Assembly: GCF_000429645.1 (NCBI RefSeq)
Contig: NZ_AUCG01000016.1
Coordinates: 248,001-312,000 of the forward strand
Reading direction: 5' to 3'
Length of the DNA stretch: 64,000 bases
Source: Niveispirillum irakense DSM 11586
GTDB lineage: Bacteria > Pseudomonadota > Alphaproteobacteria > Azospirillales > Azospirillaceae
Both the position numbers and the translations under genes were made by a program. The notes under the pieces were generated by a model. It was not told where the DNA came from, searched no databases, and was given only the letters and a program-made list of their open reading frames with translations. This document shows, in pieces, positions 34,292-44,201 of this stretch (within the stretch, counting starts at the first letter, position 1; the number at the start of each line of letters is the position of its first letter).

Positions 34292-35335
34292 TCAGCGTGG
34301 GCCGCCTTTGGGGCACGCCATCACGATGGGGGCGGGTTCGGCGTAGATACCTTCCAGCCCCGGATGCAGCGGCGCCGGCATGCGCAGGGCCACGGGTCGC
34401 ACCAGGGTGAAGCCGCGATCCCCCCGGACCATGGCAGCACGGTTAGGGTCGCTGGAAAGCGCCCGGGCCAGCTTGGGCGCAAGGCCCGCCGGCAAAGCCG
34501 GTCCCGCCACCCAGACGATGGGCTGCATCAATGTGGCAACCCCTTCCAACCCCTCATAAGCGCCATCGGCAATCTGCCCCATGCCGCCAAACGGGTGCAG
34601 GCCGGACAGGCGGCTGGCCGCATCCCCGGTCACCGGCAGCAGATGCAGACCGTCCACCGCTTTTGCCGCCAAATCGGCAATGGCGGCATCGGGCACGGCA
34701 GCGATGCGGAACAGCGCATCAACCTGGCCATCGGCCAGGGCCGCAAGCGCCGCCGCCTCGCCCAGATCCACGCCGCGCACCTGCCGAAGCGTCAGGCCAT
34801 AGGCCGACAGCACCCGTTCGGCCAGCCGCCTCTCATCACTGCCCGGCACACCGATGGCGACGCGCTTGCCCTTCAACCCGGCGACATCGTCGATCCGGGT
34901 ACGGGCCACGACATGCAGCGCCTCGTTATAGATTTCACCAATGATCGACAGCTCTGCCGGCGGGGTGCCGGGGGCAGGCTGGCAACGCGCGGCATAGACG
35001 CGGTCGGCGGGGGCCAGCCCCGTCTCAATCTCGCCCCGCGCCACGGCGCCAACAATGTCGGTGCGTTCCGGCTGGCTCTGTGCCAGGGCCACCAGCCCGG
35101 ACACGCCACAGGGGCGGCCATCATCCAGGCAGGCGGGCAGGCCGGGCGGGCGGGACAGCATGGCGGCCAGGGCAGCGCCGACATCAAAGCCGCGCTCCCC
35201 CGACGGGTCCACGGCAATGCGCAGATAGCGCGTGCTCTTCACATCCGATTCCGCTGGCGGGCGGGCAAACACCGCCAACGCCGCCAATGGCAGCGCAAGG
35301 GGAAGAATCAGCCCATATTTCCAGGAGAATCGCAT
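34292..35335 (-). CDS. TAXI-family TRAP-type solute-binding protein
   Basis: A 347-residue periplasmic or membrane-tethered binding protein of the TAXI family. The N-terminus MRFSWKYGLILPLALPLAAL is a signal/anchor. Core blocks are LSIIGEIYNEALHVVARTRI, DDVAGLKGKRVAIGVPGSDE, and ALADGQVDALFRIAAVPDAA, typical of TAXI proteins (ligands include glutamate-like carboxylates). No TRAP permease gene is adjacent, so it is an orphan here; the partner may be elsewhere. The frame extends 11 codons up; ATG 35335 best fits the signal peptide. Ligand unknown. Confidence 0.85.
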   Translation of the reverse strand: MRFSWKYGLILPLALPLAALAVFARPPAESDVKSTRYLRIAVDPSGERGFDVGAALAAMLSRPPGLPACLDDGRPCGVSGLVALAQSQPERTDIVGAVARGEIETGLAPADRVYAARCQPAPGTPPAELSIIGEIYNEALHVVARTRIDDVAGLKGKRVAIGVPGSDERRLAERVLSAYGLTLRQVRGVDLGEAAALAALADGQVDALFRIAAVPDAAIADLAAKAVDGLHLLPVTGDAASRLSGLHPFGGMGQIADGAYEGLEGVATLMQPIVWVAGPALPAGLAPKLARALSSDPNRAAMVRGDRGFTLVRPVALRMPAPLHPGLEGIYAEPAPIVMACPKGGPR

Positions 35336-35490
35336 GGCCGCCGGCCCAAGCCCAAAGCGGCCCCACATCGCCCCGAAGCGACAGTGAAGTCAAATGCCGG
35401 GGGCATATGGCAGCCCCCTGGCAAGGGCGGGGCATCATCAATCATCCGGTAAGGATTCGTCAGGGTGGTTGCAGGCGACAGCGCACCGCC

Positions 35491-36729
35491 CTACCGGGGG
35501 CGGTATTTCCCCAGTTCCATCTTGCCGACCTGGGCGCGATGCACCTCGTCCGGCCCGTCGGCCAGCCGCAGCGTGCGGGCATTGGCATAGGCCCAGGCCA
35601 GGGGGAAATCATCCGACACGCCGCCGCCGCCATGGGCCTGGATCGCCATGTCGATCACTTTGCAGGCCACATTGGGCGCCACAACCTTGATCATGGCGAT
35701 CTCGGCCTTGGCCACCTTGTTGCCCACCGTGTCCATCATATGCGCGGCTTTCAGCGTCAGCAGCCGGGCCTGATCAATGGCGATGCGCGCCTCCGCGATC
35801 CGTTCATGCCAGACGCCCTGGGTGGCGACGGGCTTGCCGAAGGCCACCCGCGACAGCAGCCGCCGGCAGGTCAGTTCCAGCGCCCGTTCCGATGCGCCGA
35901 TCAGGCGCATGCAATGGTGGATACGCCCCGGCCCCAGGCGGCCCTGCGCAATCTCAAACCCCCGCCCCTCGCCCAGCAGGATATTGCCCACCGGCACGCG
36001 CACATTGTCGAACAGCACTTCCGCATGGCCATGGGGCGCGTCGTCATAGCCGAAGACGGGCAGATGCCGCTTGATTGTCACGCCCGGCGTGTCGGTAGGC
36101 ACCAGGACCATGGATTGCTGGTGATGGCGATCAGGATTGTCCGGGTCGGTCTTGCCCATGACGATCATGATCTTGCAGCGCGTGTCATTGGCGCCGCTGG
36201 TCCACCATTTGCGGCCATTGATCACATACGCATCACCATCCCGCTCAATACGGGTGGCGATGTTGGTGGCGTCGCTGGAGGCCACCTCCGGTTCCGTCAT
36301 GGCGAAGGCGGAGCGGATTTCCCCCGCCAGCAGCGGCATCAGCCAGCGCGCCTGCTGTTCTGCCGTGCCATAGCGCACCAGCACTTCCATATTGCCCGTG
36401 TCAGGGGCGCCGCAATTGAAGATTTCCGGCGCCCAATGGCTGCGGCCCATGATCTCGCACAAGGGGGCGTAATCCAGGTTGGACAGGCCGGCGCCATGCT
36501 CGCTATCGGGCAGGAACAGGTTCCACAGCCCTTCCCGCCGGGCGCGGTCCTTCAATTCCTCCATCAGCGGCAGGGGCTTCCACCGCGTCTCCCCCGCCGC
36601 CACCTGGGCATACAGCGCCGCCTCGTTCGGGTAGACATGGGCGTCCATGAAGGCGGTCAGCCGGGCATGCAGGGCGTGCGCCTTAGACCCCATGGTGAAG
36701 ATACCGGTCTGCGGCGATAGCGGATCCAT
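35491..36729 (-). CDS. Acyl-CoA dehydrogenase
   Basis: A 412-residue FAD enzyme oxidising an acyl-CoA at the alpha-beta position. The signatures are [20 protein letters not shown] (FAD/substrate loop, ~residues 148-167), [20 protein letters not shown], and the C-terminal [20 protein letters not shown]. The domain order suggests a relative of ACAD10/11, acting on branched or long chains. ATG 36729 has GGAGG five bases upstream. It is divergent from a TetR regulator across a spacer with two CAAAC/GTTTG operators, so fatty-acyl-CoA-responsive repression is likely. Confidence 0.93.
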   Translation of the reverse strand: MDPLSPQTGIFTMGSKAHALHARLTAFMDAHVYPNEAALYAQVAAGETRWKPLPLMEELKDRARREGLWNLFLPDSEHGAGLSNLDYAPLCEIMGRSHWAPEIFNCGAPDTGNMEVLVRYGTAEQQARWLMPLLAGEIRSAFAMTEPEVASSDATNIATRIERDGDAYVINGRKWWTSGANDTRCKIMIVMGKTDPDNPDRHHQQSMVLVPTDTPGVTIKRHLPVFGYDDAPHGHAEVLFDNVRVPVGNILLGEGRGFEIAQGRLGPGRIHHCMRLIGASERALELTCRRLLSRVAFGKPVATQGVWHERIAEARIAIDQARLLTLKAAHMMDTVGNKVAKAEIAMIKVVAPNVACKVIDMAIQAHGGGGVSDDFPLAWAYANARTLRLADGPDEVHRAQVGKMELGKYRPR

Positions 36730-36801
36730 CATTTCCTCCCCCAAAGGGCCTTGTCCGGGCAGTTGCCTGTATGGCCCCTTATATGCTGCCTATGTTAAAT
36801 T

Positions 36802-36815
36802 CAAACACTTGTTTA
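36802..36815. promoter_or_regulatory. PsrA-like operator 1 in the TetR/acyl-CoA dehydrogenase spacer
   Basis: CAAAC-ACTT-GTTTA is a near-perfect inverted repeat matching the known PsrA-type pattern (G/C)AAAC-N4-GTTT(G/C). It lies about 75 bases upstream of the acyl-CoA dehydrogenase start. Confidence 0.7.
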
Positions 36816-36879
36816 AGTCAATCGCCCAGCCGCCTTGGCCAAAGGACCTTTGCAGCCGGCGGGGCCGGGCGATATGGTG

Positions 36880-36893
36880 GAAACACTTGTTTG
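36880..36893. promoter_or_regulatory. PsrA-like operator 2 overlapping a TTGACA element
   Basis: GAAAC-ACTT-GTTTG repeats operator 1 with the same 4-base centre, 78 bp away. Its right end overlaps TTGACA (36891-36896), a candidate -35 for the TetR gene, so binding would be autorepressive. Confidence 0.7.
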
Positions 36894-36932
36894 ACAGCGG
36901 CTTTTAGACCGTGTGGGAAGGGAAGGAAGGCC

Positions 36933-37634
36933 TTGACGCAAAGTGTGGGTGCGCCTGTCGCCGGGGTTGGGGTGGGAATGGGCAATGCCGGCAGTCCCAA
37001 GCCAGATACCAAGGAACTGATCCTGGATGCGGCGGAACGGCTATTCGCGGAGAAAAGCTATGCCAGCGTCTCGCTGCGGGAACTGACGGCGGCAGCCGGG
37101 GTCAATCTGGCAGCGGTGAATTACCATTTCGGGTCCAAGGATGCGCTGCTGATCGCCGTGTTCCGGCGCGGCGCCGTGGCGCTGAACAAGGAGCGGGCCC
37201 GCCTGCTGCGCGATGCGGAGGAACGGGCCGGCGGCGGCACCCCGCCGCTGCGGGAGATTGTGGAAGCCCTGGTGGTGCCGTCCATCCGCTATAGTTTCAC
37301 CTCCACCCGACTGGCGCTTTATAACCAGTTCGTAGCCTTTGCGCGGGGCGACGGCCCGCCGGAAGCGCGGGAGATGCTGGACAAGGATGTCGGCCATCTT
37401 CAGCGCTTCGTGCTGCCCCTGGCCCGCGCCCTGCCCCACCTGCCGCAGCAGGAACTCTATTGGCGCCTGCATTTCATGATGGGGGTGCAGCACTCCCTTT
37501 ACACCGACATGAAGCGGCTGGAGACGCTGTCCGGCGGCCAGTGCCATCTGGACAATCTGGATGCCGTGGCCGCCCGCGTGGTGGATTTCGTCATTGCCGG
37601 GCTGGAAGCGCCCTACCGCGCGCCGGGCGGATAA
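36933..37634 (+). CDS. TetR-family regulator (fatty-acid type)
   Basis: A regulator of about 233 residues. The HTH is TKELILDAAERLFAEKSYAS followed by VSLRELTAAAGVNLAAVNYH (~residues 25-64). The C-terminal domain (FVLPLARALPHLPQQELYWR and the following helices) resembles PsrA/CerR-like acyl-CoA sensors. TTG 36933 has AAGGAAGG just upstream; ATG 36978 (GGTGGGA upstream) is nearly as good and gives 218 residues. It is divergent from an acyl-CoA dehydrogenase, with two identical-core operators between them and a terminator after it. Confidence 0.9.
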   Translation: MTQSVGAPVAGVGVGMGNAGSPKPDTKELILDAAERLFAEKSYASVSLRELTAAAGVNLAAVNYHFGSKDALLIAVFRRGAVALNKERARLLRDAEERAGGGTPPLREIVEALVVPSIRYSFTSTRLALYNQFVAFARGDGPPEAREMLDKDVGHLQRFVLPLARALPHLPQQELYWRLHFMMGVQHSLYTDMKRLETLSGGQCHLDNLDAVAARVVDFVIAGLEAPYRAPGG

Positions 37635-37672
37635 AAAAGGGCGTGCCCTTCCCGCGGGCACGCCCCCTTTTC
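37633..37672 (+). terminator. Rho-independent terminator after the TetR gene
   Basis: GGGCGTGCCC (37639-37648) pairs with GGGCACGCCC (37656-37665), with an A-tract before and CCTTTT after, so it can act in both directions. Confidence 0.88.
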
Positions 37673-37689
37673 CGCATGACAATATCGCC

Positions 37690-37745
37690 GGGCGGGCACC
37701 AGCCTCCGGTCAGCCAAGGGCACTCCTCGGCTGACTGGTATAAGG
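37690..37745. repeat. Short composite repeat related to the element at 17535-17697
   Basis: The layout is GGCGGGC-ACCAGCCTCC, then a hairpin GGTCAGCCAAGG/CTCGGCTGAC, then TGGTATAAGGCC. This is the same order as the right half of the 17.6-kb element (CCAGCCTCC, hairpin, TGGTATTAGGCC). It fills the spacer before the 3' end of katE. Confidence 0.6.
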
Positions 37746-37749
37746 CCGG

Positions 37750-39840
37750 TCAGGCCAGCAGGCGCAGCTTTGGCTCCCGTGCCCATTGGCGTTGCGACGC
37801 CTTCTGGATGAAGGTGCCGTCCAGCGGCGTGATGCCGTCATCGGGTTCCACGCCGGCCTTGTCCAGAAGGGGCTGGGCGGCATCATTGCGGCCGATGGTC
37901 TTCAGATGGCCAAACGCATCCATCACCCATTGAATGGCCGCCGCCTCCTTCACCAGCAGGGCGGCGGCATCGGGTGCCAGCAGCACCGCCACCGCGTCGA
38001 ACAAGGCGGAGGGGGAACCCGCCAACTGCCCATCCACCGCAATCACACTGCCATCCGACAGGCTGGTGCCAATATGCGGCGCCACCAGGAAGGGGGTAGC
38101 GCCCGCCCCTTCCACCGCCTGTTTCAGGCTGGACAGGGCCGCAGCATCGGTGCCATCGGCAATCAGGATACCGACCATCCGCCCCTTCAGCGTATCCAGC
38201 ATGTTCTTCTGGATCGACAGGGCTGGCGAGGGCTTCATGTCGATGGGCGCGCGGGCAGCCGGGTTTGCCTCCGGCAGGGAAAGGCCCAGCCCCTTGGCCA
38301 CGCGGCGGGCCAGTTCCTCATCCACATTGCGCAGATTGGCGATCATCCGGCCCGGCACCTGGGCCATCTTCACCTTGGACAGTTCAAAGGTGAAAGCGCT
38401 GGCGATATGCGCCTGTTCCGACGGTGTTTGGGAGCGCCAGAACAGCCGCGCCTGGCTGTAATGGTCGGCGAACAGTTCCGGCCGTACCCGCAGCTTGTCG
38501 CCCTGCTCCTCGCTGTCCGCGCGACCGGGATCGGTACGGAAGCCGGTGACCGGGCATTCACGCGGGCCCGGTTCCTCCCCATGGGCGGAAAGGCTGTTGG
38601 GCTCGTAATTGGCGCGCCCCTTGGGCACATGCATCTGCATCTGGCCATCGCGCTGGAAATTGGCCATCGGGCATTTCGGCGCGTTGATCGGCAGTTGATG
38701 GAAATTGGCCGTGCCCAGGCGCGACTTCTGTGTGTCGAGGTAAGAGAACAGCCGCCCCTGCAACAGCGGGTCGTTGGTGAAATCCACCCCCGGCACGATA
38801 TTGGCCGGGCAGAAGGCCACCTGCTCCGTCTCGGCGAAGAAATTATCGGGGTTGCGATCCAGCACCAGCCGGCCAACCGGCCGCACCGGCACATCCTCTT
38901 CCGGGATGATCTTGGTCGCATCCAGCACATCATAAGGCTGGGCATCAGCAAAGGCCTGATCGAAGACCTGCAGGCCCAGTTCCCATTCCGGATAATCACC
39001 CTTCTCGATCGCTTCCCACAGGTCGCGGCGGTGGAAGTCATTATCGGCTGATTGCAGCTTCAGCGCCTCGTCCCAGACGGTGGATTGCAGGCCCTGCACC
39101 GGTTTCCAATGGAATTTCACGAAGCTGACCTTGCCCGCTTCGTTGACCAGCTTGAACGTATGGACGCCAAATCCCTGCATGGTGCGCAAGGAACGGGGGA
39201 TGGTGCGGTCGGACATGGCCCATAGCAGCATATGGGTCGTTTCCGGCATCAGCGACGCGAAATCCCAAAATGTGTCATGGGCGCTGGCGGCCTGGGGGAA
39301 GGCGCGGTCCGCCTCCATCTTCACGGCATGAACCAGGTCAGGGAACTTCATCGCATCCTGGATGAAGAAGACGGGGATATTGTTCCCCACCAGATCCCAG
39401 TTGCCTTCCTTGGTATAGAACTTGACCGCAAAGCCGCGCACATCGCGCGGTGTATCAACCGACCCGGCCCCGCCGGCCACGGTGGAGAAGCGGACAAAGA
39501 CGGGCACCTTCTCGCCCTTGCGCTGGAACAGGTCGGCCTTGGTCAGGTCCGAGAGCGATTCGTAAGGCTCGAAATAGCCATGCGCACCCGACCCGCGGGC
39601 ATGGACGATCCGCTCCGGGATGCGCTCATGGTCGAAATGGAAGATCTTCTCCCGCAGGACGAAATCTTCCAGCAGGCTCGGCCCGCGCGCGCCGGATTTC
39701 AGGCTGTTCTGGTTGTCGGAAACACGGATGCCCTGGTTGGTCGTCAGATGGCCCTGCCCGTCATGCGGGCCTGCCGCCGGCACTTTCTGGTGGGTTTCCC
39801 CACCCTGCCCGCGCTCCATCTCGTAACCGCCACTGGCCAT
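37750..39840 (-). CDS. katE: Large-subunit catalase (HPII type)
   Basis: A 696-residue monofunctional haem catalase disproportionating H2O2. The active-site His is in [15 protein letters not shown] (~residues 77-91), followed by [10 protein letters not shown] and [18 protein letters not shown]. The proximal haem Tyr lies in [15 protein letters not shown]. After the core (~residue 540) comes the extra C-terminal flavodoxin/GATase-like domain of clade II catalases, beginning [23 protein letters not shown] 39840 is preceded by GGGAGGAA; the longer frame to 39882 lacks support. No OxyR site is evident. Confidence 0.95.
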   Translation of the reverse strand: MASGGYEMERGQGGETHQKVPAAGPHDGQGHLTTNQGIRVSDNQNSLKSGARGPSLLEDFVLREKIFHFDHERIPERIVHARGSGAHGYFEPYESLSDLTKADLFQRKGEKVPVFVRFSTVAGGAGSVDTPRDVRGFAVKFYTKEGNWDLVGNNIPVFFIQDAMKFPDLVHAVKMEADRAFPQAASAHDTFWDFASLMPETTHMLLWAMSDRTIPRSLRTMQGFGVHTFKLVNEAGKVSFVKFHWKPVQGLQSTVWDEALKLQSADNDFHRRDLWEAIEKGDYPEWELGLQVFDQAFADAQPYDVLDATKIIPEEDVPVRPVGRLVLDRNPDNFFAETEQVAFCPANIVPGVDFTNDPLLQGRLFSYLDTQKSRLGTANFHQLPINAPKCPMANFQRDGQMQMHVPKGRANYEPNSLSAHGEEPGPRECPVTGFRTDPGRADSEEQGDKLRVRPELFADHYSQARLFWRSQTPSEQAHIASAFTFELSKVKMAQVPGRMIANLRNVDEELARRVAKGLGLSLPEANPAARAPIDMKPSPALSIQKNMLDTLKGRMVGILIADGTDAAALSSLKQAVEGAGATPFLVAPHIGTSLSDGSVIAVDGQLAGSPSALFDAVAVLLAPDAAALLVKEAAAIQWVMDAFGHLKTIGRNDAAQPLLDKAGVEPDDGITPLDGTFIQKASQRQWAREPKLRLLA

Positions 39841-39961
39841 GGATTCCTCCCGCTGCCGCTTTTCATGAAGGGGTGACGGCAAGGCAACGGGGGTGGGTTA
39901 GAACAGTTCCAGACTGAAGGGAATTTGTCTCAGGGCCGGCGCGTATCCCCGGGCGCGAAAA

Positions 39962-39989
39962 TGAAAAGGCCGGGGTCGCCCCCGGCCTT
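39962..39989 (-). terminator. Rho-independent terminator after secA
   Basis: On the minus strand, AAGGCCGGGG and CCCCGGCCTT form a 10-bp stem with a 4-nt loop, then TTCAT. It begins 30 bases past the secA stop. Confidence 0.8.
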
Positions 39990-40018
39990 CACCATGTCAG
40001 CAGATGCCTCGAACGCTA

Positions 40019-42778
40019 TCAGGAAGCAGCACCGTGGCAGTGCTTGTACTTCTTGCCGCTGCCACACGGGCAGGGTGCATTGCGCGGCGTGTTCAGCCAG
40101 GCTTCGTCGCTGACCAGATCGGTTTCCTGCGCCACGGGCAGGCCACCGGCGCCAAAACCGCCACCGGCAAGGGCTGCGGCCGGGGTACGGCGCACCATGC
40201 CGGCGGGCAGCGGCGCATCGGCCGGCGGTGCGCCGGCCAGGGCCGGATCGAAGCGCGTCTCCTCGCCCATGAAGGGCTGGGGCGCGGGGATTTCCGGCTC
40301 CGCCACACGGACCTGGATCAGCATCAACATCTGGGTCACCTGCTCGCGCAGATTATCCAGCAGGCCGGAGAACAGCTCGAACGCTTCCTTCTTATACTCG
40401 TTCAGCGGATCGCGCTGCGCATAGGCGCGCAGATTGATGCCCTGGCGCAGATGGTCCAGCGACAGAAGATGGTCCTTCCAGACCTGATCCAGAATCTGGA
40501 GCAGCAGGCTCTTCTCAATATTGCGGATCAGGTCGGGGCCATAGGCCGCCTCCTTCTCCGCCATCTTGTCCTCAGCAAATTTCAGCAGGCGCTCGGTGAT
40601 CTCCTCATCGGCGATCCCCTCTTCCTTGCCCCATTCACGCACCGGCAGGTCGGCGCCCAGGATACGCAGGCATTCCTCGTGCAGCAGGTCCATGTCCCAC
40701 TGCTCGGCATAGGCATTTTCCGGAATGGCGCGGCGCACCATGTCGGTAATCACCTCGTGGCGCATTTCCTTGACCATTTCCGCCACATCAGCGGCATCCA
40801 TGATCTCACGACGCTGTTCGTAAATGACCTTGCGCTGGTCATTCATCACATTGTCGTATTTCAGCAGGTTCTTACGGATCTCGAAATTGTGGCCTTCAAC
40901 ACGCTGCTGGGCCTTTTCCAGCGCCTTGTTGATCCAGGGATGGATGATCGCCTCGCCCTGCTCCAGCCCCAGCTTCTGGAGCATCGTGTCCAGACGCTGG
41001 CTGCCGAAGATGCGCATCAGATCGTCATCCAGCGACAAGAAGAACTTGGAAGCGCCGGGATCGCCCTGACGGCCGGAACGGCCACGCAACTGGTTGTCGA
41101 TACGGCGGCTTTCATGCCGTTCCGTACCCACCACATAGAGGCCACCGGCTTCCAGCACCACCTGCTTGGCGGCCGCCACCTCTTCCTTGATAGCCTGGAT
41201 GCGGGCATCCCGCTCCGGCCCTTCCGGCAGGTCGGCCAGTTCATGCTCGATCCGCATGTCCAGATTGCCGCCCAACTGGATATCGGTACCGCGACCAGCC
41301 ATGTTGGTGGCAATCGTTACGGCACCGGCACGGCCCGCCTGCGAAACGATATAGGCTTCCTGCTCGTGATAGCGAGCATTCAGCACATTATGCGGAATGT
41401 TCTTCTTCTTCAGCAGCGTTGACAGCGTTTCCGATTTCTCGATCGACACGGTGCCAACCAGCACCGGCTGCTGGCGGACGCGGCATTCCTCGACCAGCTT
41501 GACGATGGCCTCGTATTTCTCCGCCGCCGTGCGATAGACCTCATCATCGGCATCGATACGGCGAACCGGCAGGTTGGTGGGAATATCCACCACTTCCAGC
41601 CCATAGATTTCCTGGAATTCCGCCGCCTCGGTCATGGCCGTACCGGTCATGCCGGCCAGCTTGGGATAGAGACGGAAATAATTCTGGAAGGTGATGCTGG
41701 CCAGCGTCTGGTTTTCGCGCTGAACGCTCACGCCTTCCTTGGCTTCCAGTGCCTGGTGCAGCCCTTCGGAATAGCGGCGGCCATCCATCATGCGGCCCGT
41801 GAACTCGTCGATGATGATGACCTTGTCATCCTTGACGATGTAATCCACGTCGCGGGTGAACATCTTGTGCGCCTTCAGCGCCTGATTCACGTGATGGACA
41901 AGGCTGATATTGTGGATGTCGTAGAGGTCGCCGGTCTTCAGCAGCTCCATCTCCTGAAGGATCTGGGCCACCTTCTCGGTGCCGCCTTCGGTCAGGGAGA
42001 TGGCCTTGGCCTTCTCGTCCTTCTCGTAATCCTCCGCCGTCAGGCGGGCGATCACCTTGTTCACCGCGATATACAGCTCTGACCCATCGGTGGAGGGGCC
42101 GGAGATGATCAGCGGCGTACGCGCCTCATCAACCAGGATGCTGTCCACCTCGTCGACAATGGCGAAGTTGAAGGCGCGCTGGGCCATGTCCTCGCGCCGG
42201 TACTTCATATTGTCGCGCAGATAGTCGAAGCCGAATTCGTTGTTGGTGCCATAGGTGATGTCGGCGGCGTAAGCGGCGCGGCGCTCATGATCATCCAGCC
42301 CATGGACGATGACGCCCGTGGTCAGGCCCAGGAAATTGTAGAGCTTGCCCATATGGGCGGCGTCACGGCTGGCCAGATAGTCGTTCACCGTGACGACATG
42401 CACGCCCTTGCCCTGCAGCGCGTTCAGATAAACGGCCAGCGTTGCCACCAGGGTCTTACCTTCACCGGTGCGCATCTCGGCGATCTTGCCGGAATGCAGC
42501 ACCATGCCGCCAATAAGCTGCACGTCGAAATGGCGCATGCCCATGACGCGCTTGGAGGCTTCACGCACGGTAGCGAAGGCGTCGGGCAGGATGTCATTCA
42601 GCGATTCGCCCTTCTCCAGCCGCTCCCGCAGCCAGTCGGTGCGCATCTGCAATTCGGCATCCGACAGGCCCTGCAGCTTCGGCTCCAGCGCGTTGATGGC
42701 ATCGACTTGCCGCCGCAAGCCCTTGACCACCCGCTCATTCGCGTTGCCGAACAGTTTGCGGGCAATGGCACCGAACAT
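40019..42778 (-). CDS. secA: Preprotein translocase ATPase SecA
   Basis: A 919-residue motor that pushes preproteins through SecYEG. NBD1 contains Walker A in [20 protein letters not shown] (~residues 99-118) and the DEAD-like box in [16 protein letters not shown]. The preprotein cross-linking domain and scaffold helix follow, and NBD2 has [17 protein letters not shown]. The C-terminus ends with the zinc-binding SEC-C tail [13 protein letters not shown], which binds SecB and ribosomes. ATG 42778 is preceded by GGAG. It is divergent from a periplasmic parvulin, itself a Sec substrate. Confidence 0.98.
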   Translation of the reverse strand: MFGAIARKLFGNANERVVKGLRRQVDAINALEPKLQGLSDAELQMRTDWLRERLEKGESLNDILPDAFATVREASKRVMGMRHFDVQLIGGMVLHSGKIAEMRTGEGKTLVATLAVYLNALQGKGVHVVTVNDYLASRDAAHMGKLYNFLGLTTGVIVHGLDDHERRAAYAADITYGTNNEFGFDYLRDNMKYRREDMAQRAFNFAIVDEVDSILVDEARTPLIISGPSTDGSELYIAVNKVIARLTAEDYEKDEKAKAISLTEGGTEKVAQILQEMELLKTGDLYDIHNISLVHHVNQALKAHKMFTRDVDYIVKDDKVIIIDEFTGRMMDGRRYSEGLHQALEAKEGVSVQRENQTLASITFQNYFRLYPKLAGMTGTAMTEAAEFQEIYGLEVVDIPTNLPVRRIDADDEVYRTAAEKYEAIVKLVEECRVRQQPVLVGTVSIEKSETLSTLLKKKNIPHNVLNARYHEQEAYIVSQAGRAGAVTIATNMAGRGTDIQLGGNLDMRIEHELADLPEGPERDARIQAIKEEVAAAKQVVLEAGGLYVVGTERHESRRIDNQLRGRSGRQGDPGASKFFLSLDDDLMRIFGSQRLDTMLQKLGLEQGEAIIHPWINKALEKAQQRVEGHNFEIRKNLLKYDNVMNDQRKVIYEQRREIMDAADVAEMVKEMRHEVITDMVRRAIPENAYAEQWDMDLLHEECLRILGADLPVREWGKEEGIADEEITERLLKFAEDKMAEKEAAYGPDLIRNIEKSLLLQILDQVWKDHLLSLDHLRQGINLRAYAQRDPLNEYKKEAFELFSGLLDNLREQVTQMLMLIQVRVAEPEIPAPQPFMGEETRFDPALAGAPPADAPLPAGMVRRTPAAALAGGGFGAGGLPVAQETDLVSDEAWLNTPRNAPCPCGSGKKYKHCHGAAS

Positions 42779-43198
42779 GGAATACTCCGCGAAGGCAAAA
42801 GGCAAAGATAGTGGTGAACGCAAGAAAACCCGGGCCGGCCACACCGGCCGCCGGGCACCCTGGACCGTTGCGCTTTCCCTGGGGGAGGAAAGGCACGGCC
42901 TGACAGATAAGGCCGCGCAGCCTTGCGGTCAACGTGGCATCGGCCATGCCAGCCCGGCGGGCCTGAGAAAAAGCGCCGCGGGGGGATGCCGGCACCATGA
43001 TCATGTCGCTTTCAGCATGCATGAAAGGGGCGAAAACCGGCAGACCCTTGCCCGCTGCCCCGACTCATGCTTTATGCGCAGACAGCGAAAAGGCGGGCGT
43101 CGTGGGGAAGGCCTGGCCGGGCGCTGGCGTGACATGATCGACGGGCAGACCGACAGACAGGCCGGCCAGTCTATTTATCTTCGAGGGAACTTTAGCAG
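42779..43198. other. Spacer between divergent secA and the parvulin gene
   Basis: This 420-base stretch has no convincing gene. It holds a GC-rich inverted repeat at about 42829-42855 (CCCGG-GCCGGCC with GGCCG-CCGGG) close to the secA start, and several ATGCATG-like steps near 43000-43030. Promoters for both genes should lie here, but I see no near-consensus pair. Confidence 0.5.
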
Positions 43199-44110
43199 AT
43201 GCTGGTCAAGACTATGCGTGCCGCCCTGTTCGCCGCCACCGCGGCTGCCGCGCTGGGCGCCGTTTCCATGCCCGCCCTGGCACAGGATGCCAAGGCACCC
43301 GCCGCCAAGGCCCCGTCGCTGGCCGACGATCCGGTGGTGGCCCGCGTCAACGCCAAGGAGATCAAGCGCTCCGACGTGCTGGCCATGCTCCAGCAGTTGG
43401 GCCCGGAAGTGCAGCAGATGCCGCTGCAGATGATCTATCCCCAGCTTCTGGAACAGCTTGTCCAGTCCGAGCTGGTGTCGGAAGCAGGCTATAAGGCCAA
43501 ATTGCAGGACAGCGCCGAAGTGAAGCGCCGCCTGAAGGAAGCCGAGGAGCAGTTCGTGCAGCAGGCCTGGCTGCGCGGCGAGATCGACAAGCGCCTGACC
43601 CAGGACAAGCTGAAGGCCGCCTTCGACAAGTGGACCAAGGAAAACCCGCCGCAGGATGAAGTCCGCGCGCGCCACATCCTGGTCGCCAAGAAGGAAGATG
43701 CCGACGCGATCATCAAGCAGCTCAAGGGCGGTGCTGATTTCGCCAAGCTGGCCGCCGAAAAGGGCACGGACGGCACCAAGGATAATGGCGGCGATCTGGG
43801 CTATTTCGTCAAGGACCAGATGGTCAAGCCCTTCTCCGACGCCGCTTTCGCCATGAAGCCCGGCGATCTGAGCCAGACCCCGGTGAAGACCGATTTCGGC
43901 TATCACGTCATCAAGGTTGAGGATAAGCGCAAGCAGACACCGCCGACCTTCGAGCAGGCCGCCCCGCAGCTCCGCCCGATGGTGGCACAGGAAATCGCCG
44001 AGGAAGTGATCAGCGGCCTGCGCAAGGGCGCCAAGGTCGAGACCTTCAATATCGACGGTTCCGCCATGCCGGCCCCGGCCGCCGCCGCAAAGCCGGCCGA
44101 GAAGAAGTAA
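43199..44110 (+). CDS. Periplasmic parvulin-type peptidyl-prolyl isomerase
   Basis: A 303-residue foldase helping exported proteins fold. The signal peptide (RAALFAATAAAALGAVSMPA, then LAQDA) is cleaved near residue 29. A SurA/PrsA-like N-terminal helical chaperone region spans ~40-150. The rotamase domain starts at EVRARHILVAKKEDADAIIK, with GGADFAKLAAEKGTDGTKDN, GGDLGYFVKDQMVKPF and FGYHVIKVEDKR completing it. The C-terminus is Ala/Pro/Lys-rich. GAGGGAA lies nine bases before ATG 43199. It is transcribed divergently from secA and ends at a strong terminator. Confidence 0.93.
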   Translation: MLVKTMRAALFAATAAAALGAVSMPALAQDAKAPAAKAPSLADDPVVARVNAKEIKRSDVLAMLQQLGPEVQQMPLQMIYPQLLEQLVQSELVSEAGYKAKLQDSAEVKRRLKEAEEQFVQQAWLRGEIDKRLTQDKLKAAFDKWTKENPPQDEVRARHILVAKKEDADAIIKQLKGGADFAKLAAEKGTDGTKDNGGDLGYFVKDQMVKPFSDAAFAMKPGDLSQTPVKTDFGYHVIKVEDKRKQTPPTFEQAAPQLRPMVAQEIAEEVISGLRKGAKVETFNIDGSAMPAPAAAAKPAEKK

Positions 44111-44136
44111 AAACCCTCCCCTTACCGGGAAGGACC

Positions 44137-44178
44137 AAATCCGCGGAAGGCCCAACGCCTTCCGCGGATTTTCTTTTT
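44137..44178 (+). terminator. Rho-independent terminator after the parvulin gene
   Basis: A perfect 15-bp stem, AAATCCGCGGAAGGC (44137-44151) with GCCTTCCGCGGATTT (44157-44171), has a 5-nt loop and is followed by TTCTTTTT. Confidence 0.92.
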
Positions 44179-44201
44179 CAGTTCCGGAAACGCGCAGCCG
44201 G

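Noticed and set aside
35080-36720. A 546-codon frame antisense to the acyl-CoA dehydrogenase and TAXI genes
   Set aside because: It crosses two real genes and their spacer, with no ribosome-binding site or recognisable motif.
37786-41422. Long plus-strand frames antisense to katE and secA
   Set aside because: The opposite strand has unmistakable catalase and SecA motifs throughout; the antisense translations show no domain or codon-bias support.
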